Positions 7,560 through 15,162 of a stretch of 27,396 nucleotides of DNA are shown here, in pieces. This stretch comes from an uncultured Clostridia bacterium (lineage in GTDB: Bacteria > Bacillota > Clostridia > Oscillospirales > CAG-272). The notes below the pieces were generated by a model that was given only the letters and a program-made list of their open reading frames with translations, was not told the origin of the DNA and searched no databases. The stretch's first letter is position 1; every line of letters starts with the position of its first letter. The position numbers were made by a program, and so were the translations under genes. The stretch lies in contig CANQMJ010000013.1 of the NCBI GenBank assembly GCA_947624945.1, positions 1 through 27,396 of the forward strand, in the 5' to 3' direction.

Positions 7560-8607
7560 TTAGTTATTATCCGACCTGCTTCTCACCATATCCTTGTATC
7601 TCACCAAGCTCACATTTTCCATTTCGTTTGCCATGTCTACACATCCTTTTGTAAAGCCGAATTTTGCAAAGAGATAGAAATACTTGCATTTATATGTGAA
7701 CAACTCGCTGCGTTTTACGAGAGTCTCAAGCACGCCGAGATCGACTTTTTCATTCGTCCATTTGCACTCAGCGAAAAGGGCAACGGTTTTGTCCTGCCCG
7801 GCTAAAATATCAATCTCCACCTGACTCTTGTTCCTCGGATCGTTGCCCCACCAGCGACCGAGTGAGGAAAATTTCACCGGACATCGCCGTCAAGCAGCAG
7901 CTTCCATAGATACTGCTTGCATATCTCCTCAAACACATGATCCATATATTCTGACAAAAACGGCGCTATACGCTTGTACGCGAGATCGGCAGCGCCGCGT
8001 ACGATGATGGAATAGTTCTCCGGCACAAAACGGTACCAGAAACGGAACATATTGTCCTCGATGGAATAGATCGCTTTTCGCGACATTTTTTCGCCGTATG
8101 GCAGTTCTTTACGAACGATACCCAAAGACAGAAGATTTTTCAGATATGTTGCGCAGACATTCGTGTTCTCGCCGATCTTTTCCGATATCTCTGACATACG
8201 TGTCGAGCCTGAGGCAACATCCGTGATTATCGCATTATACAGTGCCTGCTCCCGAACATACTGTTTCAAGAGATTTTCCGGTTCCTCGAATAGAACTCAG
8301 GTATGTGTTCTTTATATTTTCTTCGATACTCATGGAGTCATCTTCGAGCGCTGCCTGGAACGTGAGAAAAGTGTGTCTGCATCCAGCCCCGTTTGAAAAT
8401 TCAGAATATTTCTGCTGAAATTCTCAAAATTCTGTTTGGCGTTCGATTCCACGCCTATGAAATAGATCGCTTTTTTTCGTCGATAAACCGATTTATCAAC
8501 GCAGTTTTCCCTACGCGGCGCCTTCCGTACATGACTGCAAACTCAAATTTCCCCGAATTATATAACCGATTTAGCGCAGCAAGTTCACGCTCTCTGCCGA
8601 TAAACAC
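7560..8607 (-). pseudogene. Decayed AAA ATPase of the DUF234 type (internal deletion plus frameshifts)
   Basis: Three reading frames join into one recognisable protein. It starts at a GTG (8607) after GGGAGGTG with FIGRERELAALNRLY, then P-loop GRRRVGKTA. About residue 80, near 8360, the frame shifts at FQAALED. The text then jumps to SMSIEENIKNTYL, so the section with Walker B and sensor motifs is gone. A second shift near 8290 leads to EEPENLLKQYVREQALYNAI and a winged-helix domain. A third at about 7875 leads to the C-terminal DUF234 nuclease-like domain (GRWWGND, EIDIL, ECKW). Intact relatives are several hundred residues with all these parts in one frame. The promoter is still excellent, so the decay may be recent. 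Confidence 0.85.
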
Positions 8608-8654
8608 GAAGGGCACCTCCCAAAACATCGTTTTCCGTTTATACCGACGTTTAC

Positions 8655-8683
8655 AGTATATCTAAAAAAAGAAATTAAGTCAA
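8655..8683 (-). promoter_or_regulatory. Sigma-A promoter of the decayed ATPase gene
   Basis: On the minus strand TTGACT (8678-8683) is followed after exactly 17 bp by TATACT (8655-8660). The GTG start of the pseudogene lies about 40 bp downstream. Confidence 0.7.
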
Positions 8684-8710
8684 GTATGATTTGGCGAATA
8701 ATACTTGACT
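8678..8710. promoter_or_regulatory. 10-bp dyad overlapping the -35, candidate operator
   Basis: AGTCAAGTAT (8678-8687) and ATACTTGACT (8701-8710) are exact inverse complements separated by 13 bp. One arm contains the -35 box, so a dimeric repressor bound here would block the promoter. The centre-to-centre distance of 23 bp is about two helical turns. Confidence 0.5.
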
Positions 8711-8767
8711 AACAATGCGAAACGATTCTGCTGTTTTGAGACGACATGGTTTTGATACGATACAACT

Positions 8768-9060
8768 TCACATCTCAAACCCATCCGTGATGACGTTCAG
8801 CCGCGACGTATCCTTTCGCACGTACTGCGACGCAGTACGTGCTACGTAACTACGTCTCCGTTATCTGCGACGTGCTGTGCCCGAGCAGATCGGCGGTTCC
8901 ACCTGCTGTGGAACTCTGTTTACGGCGAGAGCGCCTTTATCGATCCGTCTGGCTGTTTGATCCCGTTGACGAGTGTAGATGCGAACGTGTGGCGGAGCAA
9001 GTACAGTCCGCGCTTCTCCAACCCCGCGCCTTCGAGGATGCGGTAGTAGCGTTTACGGAT
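8768..9060 (-). pseudogene. C-terminal remnant of a tyrosine recombinase (integrase)
   Basis: Reading the minus strand across frames gives YYRILEGAGLEKRGLYLL, RHTFASTLVNGIKQPDG, then DLLGHSTSQITET, and finally YVRKDTSRLNVITDGFEM with its stop. These are the box II Arg-His region, the LGH motif and the catalytic-tyrosine tail of a conjugative-element integrase. There is a frameshift after IKALSP. The tail is cut by a stop plus extra bases exactly at the catalytic tyrosine. The N-terminal domains are absent. It abuts the terminator of the XRE gene and was probably left by excision or decay of an integrated element. Confidence 0.8.
8818..8842. repeat. 25-bp near-perfect palindrome inside the integrase remnant
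   Basis: GCACGTACTGCG (8818-8829) and CGCAGTACGTGC (8831-8842) are inverse complements around a single A. The palindrome is part of the extra sequence that separates ITET from YVRKD in the remnant, so it interrupts the catalytic tyrosine codon region. Confidence 0.7.
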
Positions 9061-9075
9061 ATATATATATCATAA

Positions 9076-9103
9076 AATCGGGACTCATAAACGAGTCCCG
9101 ATT
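9076..9103 (-). terminator. Terminator of the XRE regulator gene
   Basis: AATCGGGACTC (9076-9086) and GAGTCCCGATT (9093-9103) form an 11-bp stem with a 6-nt loop. On the minus strand it is followed by TTTTAT. The stop codon of the XRE gene lies at the edge of this hairpin, so the CDS runs into its own terminator. Confidence 0.75.
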
Positions 9104-9492
9104 GTCTTATTCGCATATGCGAGCGCGGCCGATTCATAAAACGCGGAAATATCGTCGGAGAAAGCGCTGCCGTCGCTAAATTTTTCAAGTACGTCTGCCG
9201 CGCGCAGACTTTCCCTTATAACTTCGTCGTACTTGCCAGCCTTGTGCAGATTCTTGACCTCGGCGATAACTGACTCGATCGACGCTTGATTTGTGACGTT
9301 ATATCCGAGCAGGTAATCGACGGAACATTCAAAGATATCTGCCAGCTTCGGTAAAAGTTCTATGTCGGGGCAAGCCTGACCACACTCCCATTTTGAAACT
9401 GCTGCCGTCGATACGCCGAGCATCTCGGAAAGATGCTCCTGGGTCAGCCCCGCCTCATGACGCAGAGATAAAATTGTGTTACTGAGTTTCAT
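9085..9492 (-). CDS. XRE-family helix-turn-helix regulator, short C-terminus
   Basis: A 135-aa protein with an N-terminal Cro/cI-type helix-turn-helix (residues 1-65: LSLRHEAGLTQEHLSEMLGV, then STAAVSKWECGQACPDI). After it comes a short helical part (70-135) resembling the beginning of a TPR-like region. I start it at the ATG at 9492, which has GGGGAG about 8 nt upstream; an alternative start at 9507 has none. Relatives often carry a longer repeat domain, so the last part may be truncated where integrase debris joins at about 9075. A strong promoter lies upstream. Its target is unknown; it could control itself or the former mobile element. Confidence 0.85.
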   Translation of the reverse strand: MKLSNTILSLRHEAGLTQEHLSEMLGVSTAAVSKWECGQACPDIELLPKLADIFECSVDYLLGYNVTNQASIESVIAEVKNLHKAGKYDEVIRESLRAADVLEKFSDGSAFSDDISAFYESAALAYANKTIGTRL

Positions 9493-9535
9493 AAAATCAC
9501 TCCCCATAATTTATTCGTAAGCCGCTTACAGGGAT

Positions 9536-9564
9536 ATTATAGCCCGCGCGGCACATCATTTCAA
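9536..9564 (-). promoter_or_regulatory. Promoter of the XRE regulator gene
   Basis: On the minus strand TTGAAA (9559-9564), a 17-bp spacer and TATAAT (9536-9541) give a near-consensus sigma-A promoter about 45 bp before the start codon. Confidence 0.75.
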
Positions 9565-9954
9565 TGGAGCGTTTTTTCTATTTGGTTTAGCGATTTTTCA
9601 ACCGTAGGTTAAGTGATGGATGATGAATGGTGAAATATTATACGGATTTGCCTTAATAAATGCAAATATTAACATACACAATTCGCCTGCCGAATACCGT
9701 GCCTTTTCTTTGTTTACAGCGACGCAAAATTTGACGGCTGATATTGTTCATCAAAATGACCGTCCCCGACGCTTATCGGCAATCTGGCAACGGCGCATAT
9801 CAGATGGAGGCAACCTCCTTGATTTCGAGTCATATAAGCCAATATCAGCAAAACGGCTCTTTTTCCAATCGCAGTTGCAAAAAATCCTTGCAAAAGCTGA
9901 CAAAATTGTGACCGGTAAAATTTTTACCGGAGCCGCTTCAAAACCGTGGTGTCG
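9565..9954. other. Gene-free spacer before repeat copy 2
   Basis: No credible gene is visible. Reading frames exist in both directions (a 114-codon plus-strand frame and an 80-codon minus-strand frame), but neither has a clear ribosome site or recognisable domain. A palindrome, CCGGTAAA/TTTACCGG (9912-9930), lies just before the repeat and may belong to it. Confidence 0.5.
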
Positions 9955-10146
9955 GGAAGAATAAAAAAAGCCGCCAAAGACGGGTTTTTTCATTCTTCCG
10001 CACTCACCTGCCCCTGACTAAAATGTCTCGGAAACAGTAGTTTCCGAGACATTTTTTCTTTGTTTTTTGTGTGGCCTGTCACGTTGAAAGGTCGGCGGAA
10101 TTGGTGCAAAAGCGGCGATTGCTGCGGGGGGGGGGACAGCGAAAAA
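9955..10146. repeat. Dispersed structured intergenic repeat, copy 2
   Basis: This matches 178-389 in order and orientation: a GGAAGAAT/ATTCTTCC hairpin (9955-9969/9985-9999), GCCCCTGACT, a terminator-like stem, then CCTGTCACG, AAGGTCGGCGGAATTGG, TGCAAAAGCG and GACAGCGAAAAA. It has a run of ten or more G near 10125-10135 where copy 1 reads GGGGTGA. The extra hairpin of copy 1 is absent. Confidence 0.75.
10024..10058 (+). terminator. Terminator-like hairpin inside repeat copy 2
   Basis: TGTCTCGGAAAC (10024-10035) pairs with GTTTCCGAGACA (10040-10051), followed by TTTTTTC. Against copy 1 the third pair changed from C-G to T-A on both arms at once, which preserves the stem. Confidence 0.8.
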
Positions 10147-10322
10147 CTAATCAAACTGTCGGAAAAGCGAAGAAACTAATCAGCGTAAAATCTCATCACA
10201 TATTGAATTCGAGGTATGATAATATCGCAACAGGGTTTCTATAACATTTTTATGAAATATTCTTGACAGCGCTTTCTATATTAATACGTTTCAAGCAAAT
10301 CTGATATTGCCAAACACAGCGG

Positions 10323-10363
10323 AAAAATGACCATCCTCCACGCTGCGGAGAATGGTCATTTTT
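10323..10363. terminator. Bidirectional hairpin terminator
   Basis: AAAAATGACCAT (10323-10334) and ATGGTCATTTTT (10352-10363) give a 12-bp stem with an apical CTCC/GGAG extension and T-runs on both strands. It isolates the repeat zone from the restriction-modification operon. The stretch 10147-10322 before it holds no gene, only two copies of AAACTAATCA at 10144-10153 and 10173-10182. Confidence 0.7.
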
Positions 10364-10409
10364 GTTCGTGGGATAATCCCGCACCACAATAGAAATCCGT
10401 CAAAGTCCC

Positions 10410-10438
10410 TTGATTTCATTTATGTATTCGAGTATAAT
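10410..10438 (+). promoter_or_regulatory. Promoter of the restriction-modification operon
   Basis: TTGATT (10410-10415), a 17-bp spacer and TATAAT (10433-10438). The predicted start, near 10445, is only about 8 nt before the first ATG (10453), so the first ORF would be almost leaderless. Confidence 0.7.
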
Positions 10439-10452
10439 AAAATTGCGGGATT

Positions 10453-10626
10453 ATGGAAAAAAGGGAAAAAGCCAAAATAGAAAACTCGATAAAAAGGGCG
10501 CATGATATTGCAAATCCGCAAAATCAAATAGCCGAGCGGCAAGCTGTTATCAACAACTGCATTAGTTTTGGCGTTCCGGATCGCAGTGACGTCATAGGCA
10601 AAATAAAAGATCTGCGCGTGAATTAA
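10453..10626 (+). CDS. Small charged 57-aa protein in front of the restriction-modification genes
   Basis: This ORF begins MEKREKAKIENSIKRA and ends GKIKDLRVN. It is rich in Lys, Arg, Glu and Ile and is predicted largely helical, with no transmembrane segment and no clear helix-turn-helix. I do not recognise it. It lies 18 bp before the methyltransferase gene and directly behind the promoter, so it is probably cotranscribed. The ribosome site is weak (GCGGG). Its position would suit a regulator or accessory of the system, but that is only positional inference. Confidence 0.5.
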   Translation: MEKREKAKIENSIKRAHDIANPQNQIAERQAVINNCISFGVPDRSDVIGKIKDLRVN

Positions 10627-10644
10627 AACAGAGGAGAAATAACA

Positions 10645-12687
10645 GTGGCGAAAGTACAATCTGTGGAACCGAATATCGCTGATCTGGCAAACGGATGGCT
10701 GAGGTCGTATAAACTTGACTATAAACTGGAGCAGGAATCGTTAAACGCTGAAATCGATCAGGCTCTCAATGATTATTTCTCCAAAAATGGCGGAGTCGGA
10801 GGAAACCGTCCTGACGCGAAACTGCTTTTGCAAGACAAAAACCTTGCAAAGTATCCGGTTCTGATTGAATATAAAGGCTATAAAGACAAACTCGTTATGC
10901 TTGATGCCGACGGAAAAGTCGCAAACAAAACTGCTAAGAATCAGCCTGATTTCAAAAACATCAATTCATATGCCGTGAACGGCGCAGTCCACTATGCTAA
11001 CGCGATCCTCCACTATACAAGCTATACCGACATAATCGCCATAGGAATGACGGGATATAAAGATGATTCCGGCAAGCTGCAATATGAGATCGGCGTATAT
11101 TATGTATCCAAAAGCAACTTCGGCGTAGGACAGAAGGTCGACGATTATACAGATTTTTCTTTCCTCAAAAAGGGAAATTTTGATCGTTTTATCGAAAAGG
11201 TAAAGCGGCTGCAGCTGACGCCCGAAGAGATCGAAAAACTCAGAGAGCGCCGGGAGCAGGAGATAAAAACAAGCCTTGTAAAGCTCAACAATGACATTTA
11301 CCAAAACGAGAAAGGACTGAGCGAGCGCGACCGTGTTTACCTTGTGGCAGCATCTATTATCGCTACGCTCGGTGTGCCCGGAAAAGTTGCCGCTCTTGAA
11401 AAAGATGAATTAAAATCATCGACCGAGAATGAAAACCGTGACGGCGATATCATCCTTAGAAAGATCAAGGCATTTTTGAATGAGAAAAATCTTCCTCCGG
11501 AGAAACGCGACTTGATCGTCCGCACGCTGCAAAACACGCTTACCACAGAAAATATCAACAAAGTCGAAAACGGCGAAAGCCAGCTCAAACGCGTCTTTAC
11601 AAGAATTATCGACGACCTCGGAATATATTATAAAATCGGACTCAGCACGGACTTTACCGGCAAGCTGTTTAATGAAATGTACAGTTGGCTCGGCTTTTCG
11701 CAGGATAAACTCAATGACGTCGTTCTCACGCCGTCTTATGTCGCAACACTCTTGGCAAGGCTCGCAAGAGTAAACATGGATTCGTATGTATGGGACTTTG
11801 CGACAGGCTCTGCGGGACTGCTCGTTGCGTCCATGAACGAGATGCTGATCGACGCAAAGGAAAAGATCAAATCTCCCGACGCATTAGCGCTGAAATCCGC
11901 CGCGATCAAGGCAAATCAACTGCTCGGACTCGAGATCCTCTCCGAAGTTTACATGCTTGCCATACTCAATATGATCCTGATGGGCGACGGCAGTTCCAAC
12001 ATTATCAATAAGGATTCATTGAAGGAATTTGACGGCAACTACGGATTCGGAAAGACGGACGAAAGGTTTCCCGCCGACGCTTTCGTTCTGAATCCGCCAT
12101 ACTCAGCTCCCGGCAACGGTATGGTTTTCGTAGAAAAAGCCCTCTCCATGATGAGCAAAGGCTATGCCGCGATCATCATTCAAAATTCAGCCGGAAGCGG
12201 GAAAGCAACGGAGTATAACAAACGCATATTAAAGCACAGCACGCTTCTTGCCAGTATCAAAATGCCGATCGACCTGTTTATCGGTAAATCGAGCGTTCAG
12301 ACAAACGTATATGTGTTCCGTGTCGGTGAAGCGCACCAAAAAGATGATGTTGTCAAGTTTATCGACTTCTCCGTTGACGGGTACACAAGAACCAACCGCA
12401 AGAAAGCGAGCGTCAATCTTAGAGACACAGACCATGCGAAGGAACGCTATACCGAGCTTGTCGATCTTGTCCGATTCGGGAAAAGCAAGCTGCACTATTA
12501 CACGGAAAAAGAATTCTACGAGGGAACAATAGACCCGGAAAACGGCGCGGACTGGAACCAGACAGCGCCGGTAGATACGAAACCGACGCTCGATGATTTC
12601 AAAAAAACCGTAAGGGATTATTTGGCGTGGGAGGTTTCCAGCCTCATCAAAAATCAGGACGGGGAGAACGACCGCCTGGGAAAATGA
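10645..12687 (+). CDS. Restriction-methylation subunit: PD-(D/E)xK domain fused to N6-adenine DNA methyltransferase (BcgI-like)
   Basis: A 680-aa protein with a GTG start behind AGAGGAG. The N-terminal domain (about 15-185) has P56-D57, then E75-Y-K77 after a strand, a PD-x(17)-ExK nuclease motif. A helical linker (190-330) follows. The methyltransferase domain has the SAM motif D384-FATGSAG and the catalytic N483-PPY. Type I HsdM proteins lack the nuclease part; BcgI-type type IIB/IIG enzymes have exactly this order and use a separate specificity protein, which follows with a 4-bp overlap. No hsdR is visible. So cleavage and methylation probably reside in this one chain with the next gene product. 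Cutting activity and pattern are not knowable from sequence alone. Confidence 0.85.
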   Translation: MAKVQSVEPNIADLANGWLRSYKLDYKLEQESLNAEIDQALNDYFSKNGGVGGNRPDAKLLLQDKNLAKYPVLIEYKGYKDKLVMLDADGKVANKTAKNQPDFKNINSYAVNGAVHYANAILHYTSYTDIIAIGMTGYKDDSGKLQYEIGVYYVSKSNFGVGQKVDDYTDFSFLKKGNFDRFIEKVKRLQLTPEEIEKLRERREQEIKTSLVKLNNDIYQNEKGLSERDRVYLVAASIIATLGVPGKVAALEKDELKSSTENENRDGDIILRKIKAFLNEKNLPPEKRDLIVRTLQNTLTTENINKVENGESQLKRVFTRIIDDLGIYYKIGLSTDFTGKLFNEMYSWLGFSQDKLNDVVLTPSYVATLLARLARVNMDSYVWDFATGSAGLLVASMNEMLIDAKEKIKSPDALALKSAAIKANQLLGLEILSEVYMLAILNMILMGDGSSNIINKDSLKEFDGNYGFGKTDERFPADAFVLNPPYSAPGNGMVFVEKALSMMSKGYAAIIIQNSAGSGKATEYNKRILKHSTLLASIKMPIDLFIGKSSVQTNVYVFRVGEAHQKDDVVKFIDFSVDGYTRTNRKKASVNLRDTDHAKERYTELVDLVRFGKSKLHYYTEKEFYEGTIDPENGADWNQTAPVDTKPTLDDFKKTVRDYLAWEVSSLIKNQDGENDRLGK

Positions 12688-13835
12688 ATGCCTCACTTGA
12701 CGAAAAGCTGAGGAATGTCAAGTGGGGCGAATATAAGCTCGGAGATTTGTTTGAAATAACACCGTCAAAATACTATCGCTTAGATAACGAGGATATTATA
12801 TCCGATACCGGAAATACTCCGGTGATTTCAAATACATCTGCAAACAATGGAGTTATGGGATTTTCCGATCTAAAAGCATTAAACTCCGGAAATTCTATTT
12901 CCTGTTCCGATACAACTCTCGGCGCAGAAACTATGTTTTATCAAAAAACGGACTATATAGGATATCAACATATTCAATCGTTTATTCCGAGGTTTAGTCC
13001 GTTCGATCAAGCGATAGCATGCTTTATTATCTCTGCGGCTCACGTAGCCGCATCAAACGACCGATATGATTACGGACATAAATTCAATCGTGAATCAATA
13101 AGAAAAATAAAAGTTTATCTTCCCCAAACCGACACTGGCAAAATCGATTTTGATTTCATGGAATCCTTTATAGCGGAGCTGGAGGCGGAGCGAGTAGCGA
13201 CACTTTCTTCATACTTAAAAGCAAGCGGATTTGACGACTGTGAATTGACCGAAGAGGAAGAAAAAGCGATAGACGGATATGAAAAAGTCAATTTTAGAAA
13301 TTATTATCTGACGGACATTTTCAATGTCAAAAATACATCCAATGTCCTTTCCCGAGACGTTGCCGAGAACAGCGGCGATGTCCCCTATCTTTGCGCAAGC
13401 ACAGAGAACAACTCGGTGAGTTCATATATTTCTTTTGACGAAAAATACATAGAAAAGGGCAATTGTATTTTTATCGGAGGAAAAACATTTTCCGTCAGCT
13501 ATCAAGAAAAAGATTTTTATTCCAACGACAGCCATAACCTTGCTCTTTATTTAAGAGACAGCGTCGCTGCAACTAAAAAGAAGCAACTGTATTTAGCCGC
13601 CTGTATATATAAAAGCCTTGCTCATAAGTATTCTTGGGGAGACAGCGTAAGCAACGGCAAAATTCAAACAGATAAATTAAGCCTGCCCGCAAAGGACGGC
13701 AAACCCGATTATGAATCTATGGAAACATTGATATCAGCCGTACAAAAACTGGTAATCAAGGATGTCGTGCGCCATACAGACAGACGCTTAGATGCGGGAA
13801 AAATACTGTTCAATAGAAGTCAAAAAAGAATATAA
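12684..13835 (+). CDS. DNA specificity subunit of the restriction-modification system (two target-recognition domains)
   Basis: A 383-aa protein with two similar halves. Each begins with a W/F-x-x-Y-x-L-x-D-(L/I)-F motif: WGEYKLGDLFEI near residue 14 and FRNYYLTDIFNV near 205. A charged helical spacer (about 165-200) separates them, and a helix closes the protein. This is the HsdS/BcgB layout in which each half reads one part of a split DNA site. The ATG at 12684 overlaps the stop of the methylation subunit as ATGA, so the two are translationally coupled; an upstream in-frame start at 12627 would lie within the previous gene. The protein is AT-richer than its partner, consistent with exchange of recognition domains. 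Confidence 0.88.
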   Translation: MNASLDEKLRNVKWGEYKLGDLFEITPSKYYRLDNEDIISDTGNTPVISNTSANNGVMGFSDLKALNSGNSISCSDTTLGAETMFYQKTDYIGYQHIQSFIPRFSPFDQAIACFIISAAHVAASNDRYDYGHKFNRESIRKIKVYLPQTDTGKIDFDFMESFIAELEAERVATLSSYLKASGFDDCELTEEEEKAIDGYEKVNFRNYYLTDIFNVKNTSNVLSRDVAENSGDVPYLCASTENNSVSSYISFDEKYIEKGNCIFIGGKTFSVSYQEKDFYSNDSHNLALYLRDSVAATKKKQLYLAACIYKSLAHKYSWGDSVSNGKIQTDKLSLPAKDGKPDYESMETLISAVQKLVIKDVVRHTDRRLDAGKILFNRSQKRI

Positions 13836-14199
13836 GCAAATTTCAATTTGAGGATGAATTCTATGTCTGCCCGTCAAAAGGCAGATGAATTTTGAGTCAA
13901 GCTGATTAAGGCTGATATCGACATCTTGGACAATTTTCACGAACCTGACCCTCAGAAAACAATTATTACGGATCGAATTCAGATGCAGGGAAGCACTGGT
14001 AAATTCCATAGCAGAATTAAAATTGTAGTGCTTTAAGGAGGAGCCGTCCTTATCGGGGTCGACAACTGTCGTGGTGATGCCGGATGACAGCGGAAGCGTA
14101 TGCGCCGGCATGATGAGGGTGATTTTATATCCTTTCGTCGCTGCAGCTGCCGACGGTCCGATGTTGGTACTGCCGCATGCATTTTTTTAGTCCGCCCTA
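13836..14199. other. Spacer with degraded coding traces
   Basis: Two weak traces are visible. On the plus strand, 13863-14036 is a 58-codon frame behind GAGG that is interrupted by an in-frame TGA at 13893-13895. On the minus strand, around 14090-14188, the phrases GSTNIGPSAAAATKGYK and LIMPAHT resemble the cofactor-binding stretch of cysteine synthase-type PLP enzymes, with no flanking domain. Neither is a credible intact gene. Confidence 0.35.
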
Positions 14200-14228
14200 T
14201 TGACAAAACGGACACGGATGCGTATAAT
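14200..14228 (+). promoter_or_regulatory. Consensus sigma-A promoter of the pdxST operon
   Basis: TTGACA (14200-14205), a 17-bp spacer and TATAAT (14223-14228) match consensus at every position. The leader to the pdxS start is about 50 nt and carries AGGAG about 10 nt before the ATG. No riboswitch-like fold is evident. Confidence 0.9.
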
Positions 14229-14285
14229 AACTTATCAAGCAGGTAGGTTTTATATGCTTGATATTTCAAATCAGGAGTTAAACTT

Positions 14286-15161
14286 ATGGAAAACAGCAGA
14301 TTTGAACTGAACAAAAATCTTGCGCAGATGCTCAAGGGCGGCGTTATTATGGACGTTACCTCACCGGAACAGGCAAAGATTGCCGAAGCCGCCGGCGCCT
14401 GCGCCGTGATGGCGCTGGAGCGCATTCCTGCCGACATCCGTGCGGCGGGCGGAGTGTCACGGATGAGCGACCCGAAGATGATCAAAGGCATTCAAAATGC
14501 CGTCACCATTCCCGTTATGGCCAAGTGCCGCATCGGACATTTCGCCGAGGCGCAGATTTTGCAGGCGATCGAGATCGACTACATCGACGAGAGCGAGGTA
14601 CTCTCTCCCGCCGACGACAAGTACCACATTGACAAGACGAAATTCGATGTTCCGTTTGTCTGCGGCGCGAAGGATTTAGGCGAAGCGCTTCGCCGTATCA
14701 ACGAAGGCGCTTCCATGATCCGCACGAAAGGTGAACCGGGCACGGGCGATGTGGTACAGGCGGTGCGGCACATGCGCATGATGCAGGCGGAAATTCGTCG
14801 GATCGGCTCCATGTCCGAGGACGAGCTGTTCGACGCCGCAAAGCAGCTGCAGGTGCCGTATGAGCTGGTGCTGTATGTACATGAAAACAAAAAACTGCCG
14901 GTAGTGAATTTCGCTGCGGGCGGCGTTGCGACCCCTGCCGACGCAGCACTGATGATGCAGCTCGGCGCGGAAGGCGTGTTCGTCGGCTCAGGGATTTTCA
15001 AGTCCGGCAACCCCGAAAAGCGGGCGGCGGCTATCGTCAAGGCGGTCACAAACTATAACGATGCAAAAATGCTGGCCGAGCTGTCCGAGGATTTAGGCGA
15101 AGCCATGGTCGGCATCAATGAGCAGGAAATTGAGCTTTTGATGGCGGAACGGGGAAAATAA
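14286..15161 (+). CDS. pdxS: Pyridoxal 5'-phosphate synthase, lyase subunit PdxS
   Basis: A 291-aa TIM-barrel synthase that builds PLP from ribose 5-phosphate, glyceraldehyde 3-phosphate and ammonia. The family's two active lysines are present: K80 in PVMAKCRIGH and K148 in MIRTKGEPGTG. The phosphate-binding AAGGVATPADAALMMQLGAEGVFVGSGIF stretch (given here only as a landmark near 214-242) is intact. It is essentially full family length. It works as a 12+12 complex with PdxT, whose gene starts 1 bp after its stop. It belongs to the DXP-independent vitamin B6 route and is cytosolic. Confidence 0.98.
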   Translation: MENSRFELNKNLAQMLKGGVIMDVTSPEQAKIAEAAGACAVMALERIPADIRAAGGVSRMSDPKMIKGIQNAVTIPVMAKCRIGHFAEAQILQAIEIDYIDESEVLSPADDKYHIDKTKFDVPFVCGAKDLGEALRRINEGASMIRTKGEPGTGDVVQAVRHMRMMQAEIRRIGSMSEDELFDAAKQLQVPYELVLYVHENKKLPVVNFAAGGVATPADAALMMQLGAEGVFVGSGIFKSGNPEKRAAAIVKAVTNYNDAKMLAELSEDLGEAMVGINEQEIELLMAERGK

Positions 15162-15162
15162 C

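Noticed and set aside
9620..9993. Overlapping 114-codon and 80-codon frames before repeat copy 2
   Set aside because: There is no ribosome site or recognisable domain, and the frames run into palindromes and the repeat; treated as non-coding.
10121..10140. G-run as a biological signal
   Set aside because: A homopolymer of this kind lies in the repeat and may include a length error in sequencing; no function can be argued.
10144..10182. Two AAACTAATCA copies 29 bp apart as an operator
   Set aside because: The spacing is not helical, there is no promoter nearby and the DNA is AT-rich.
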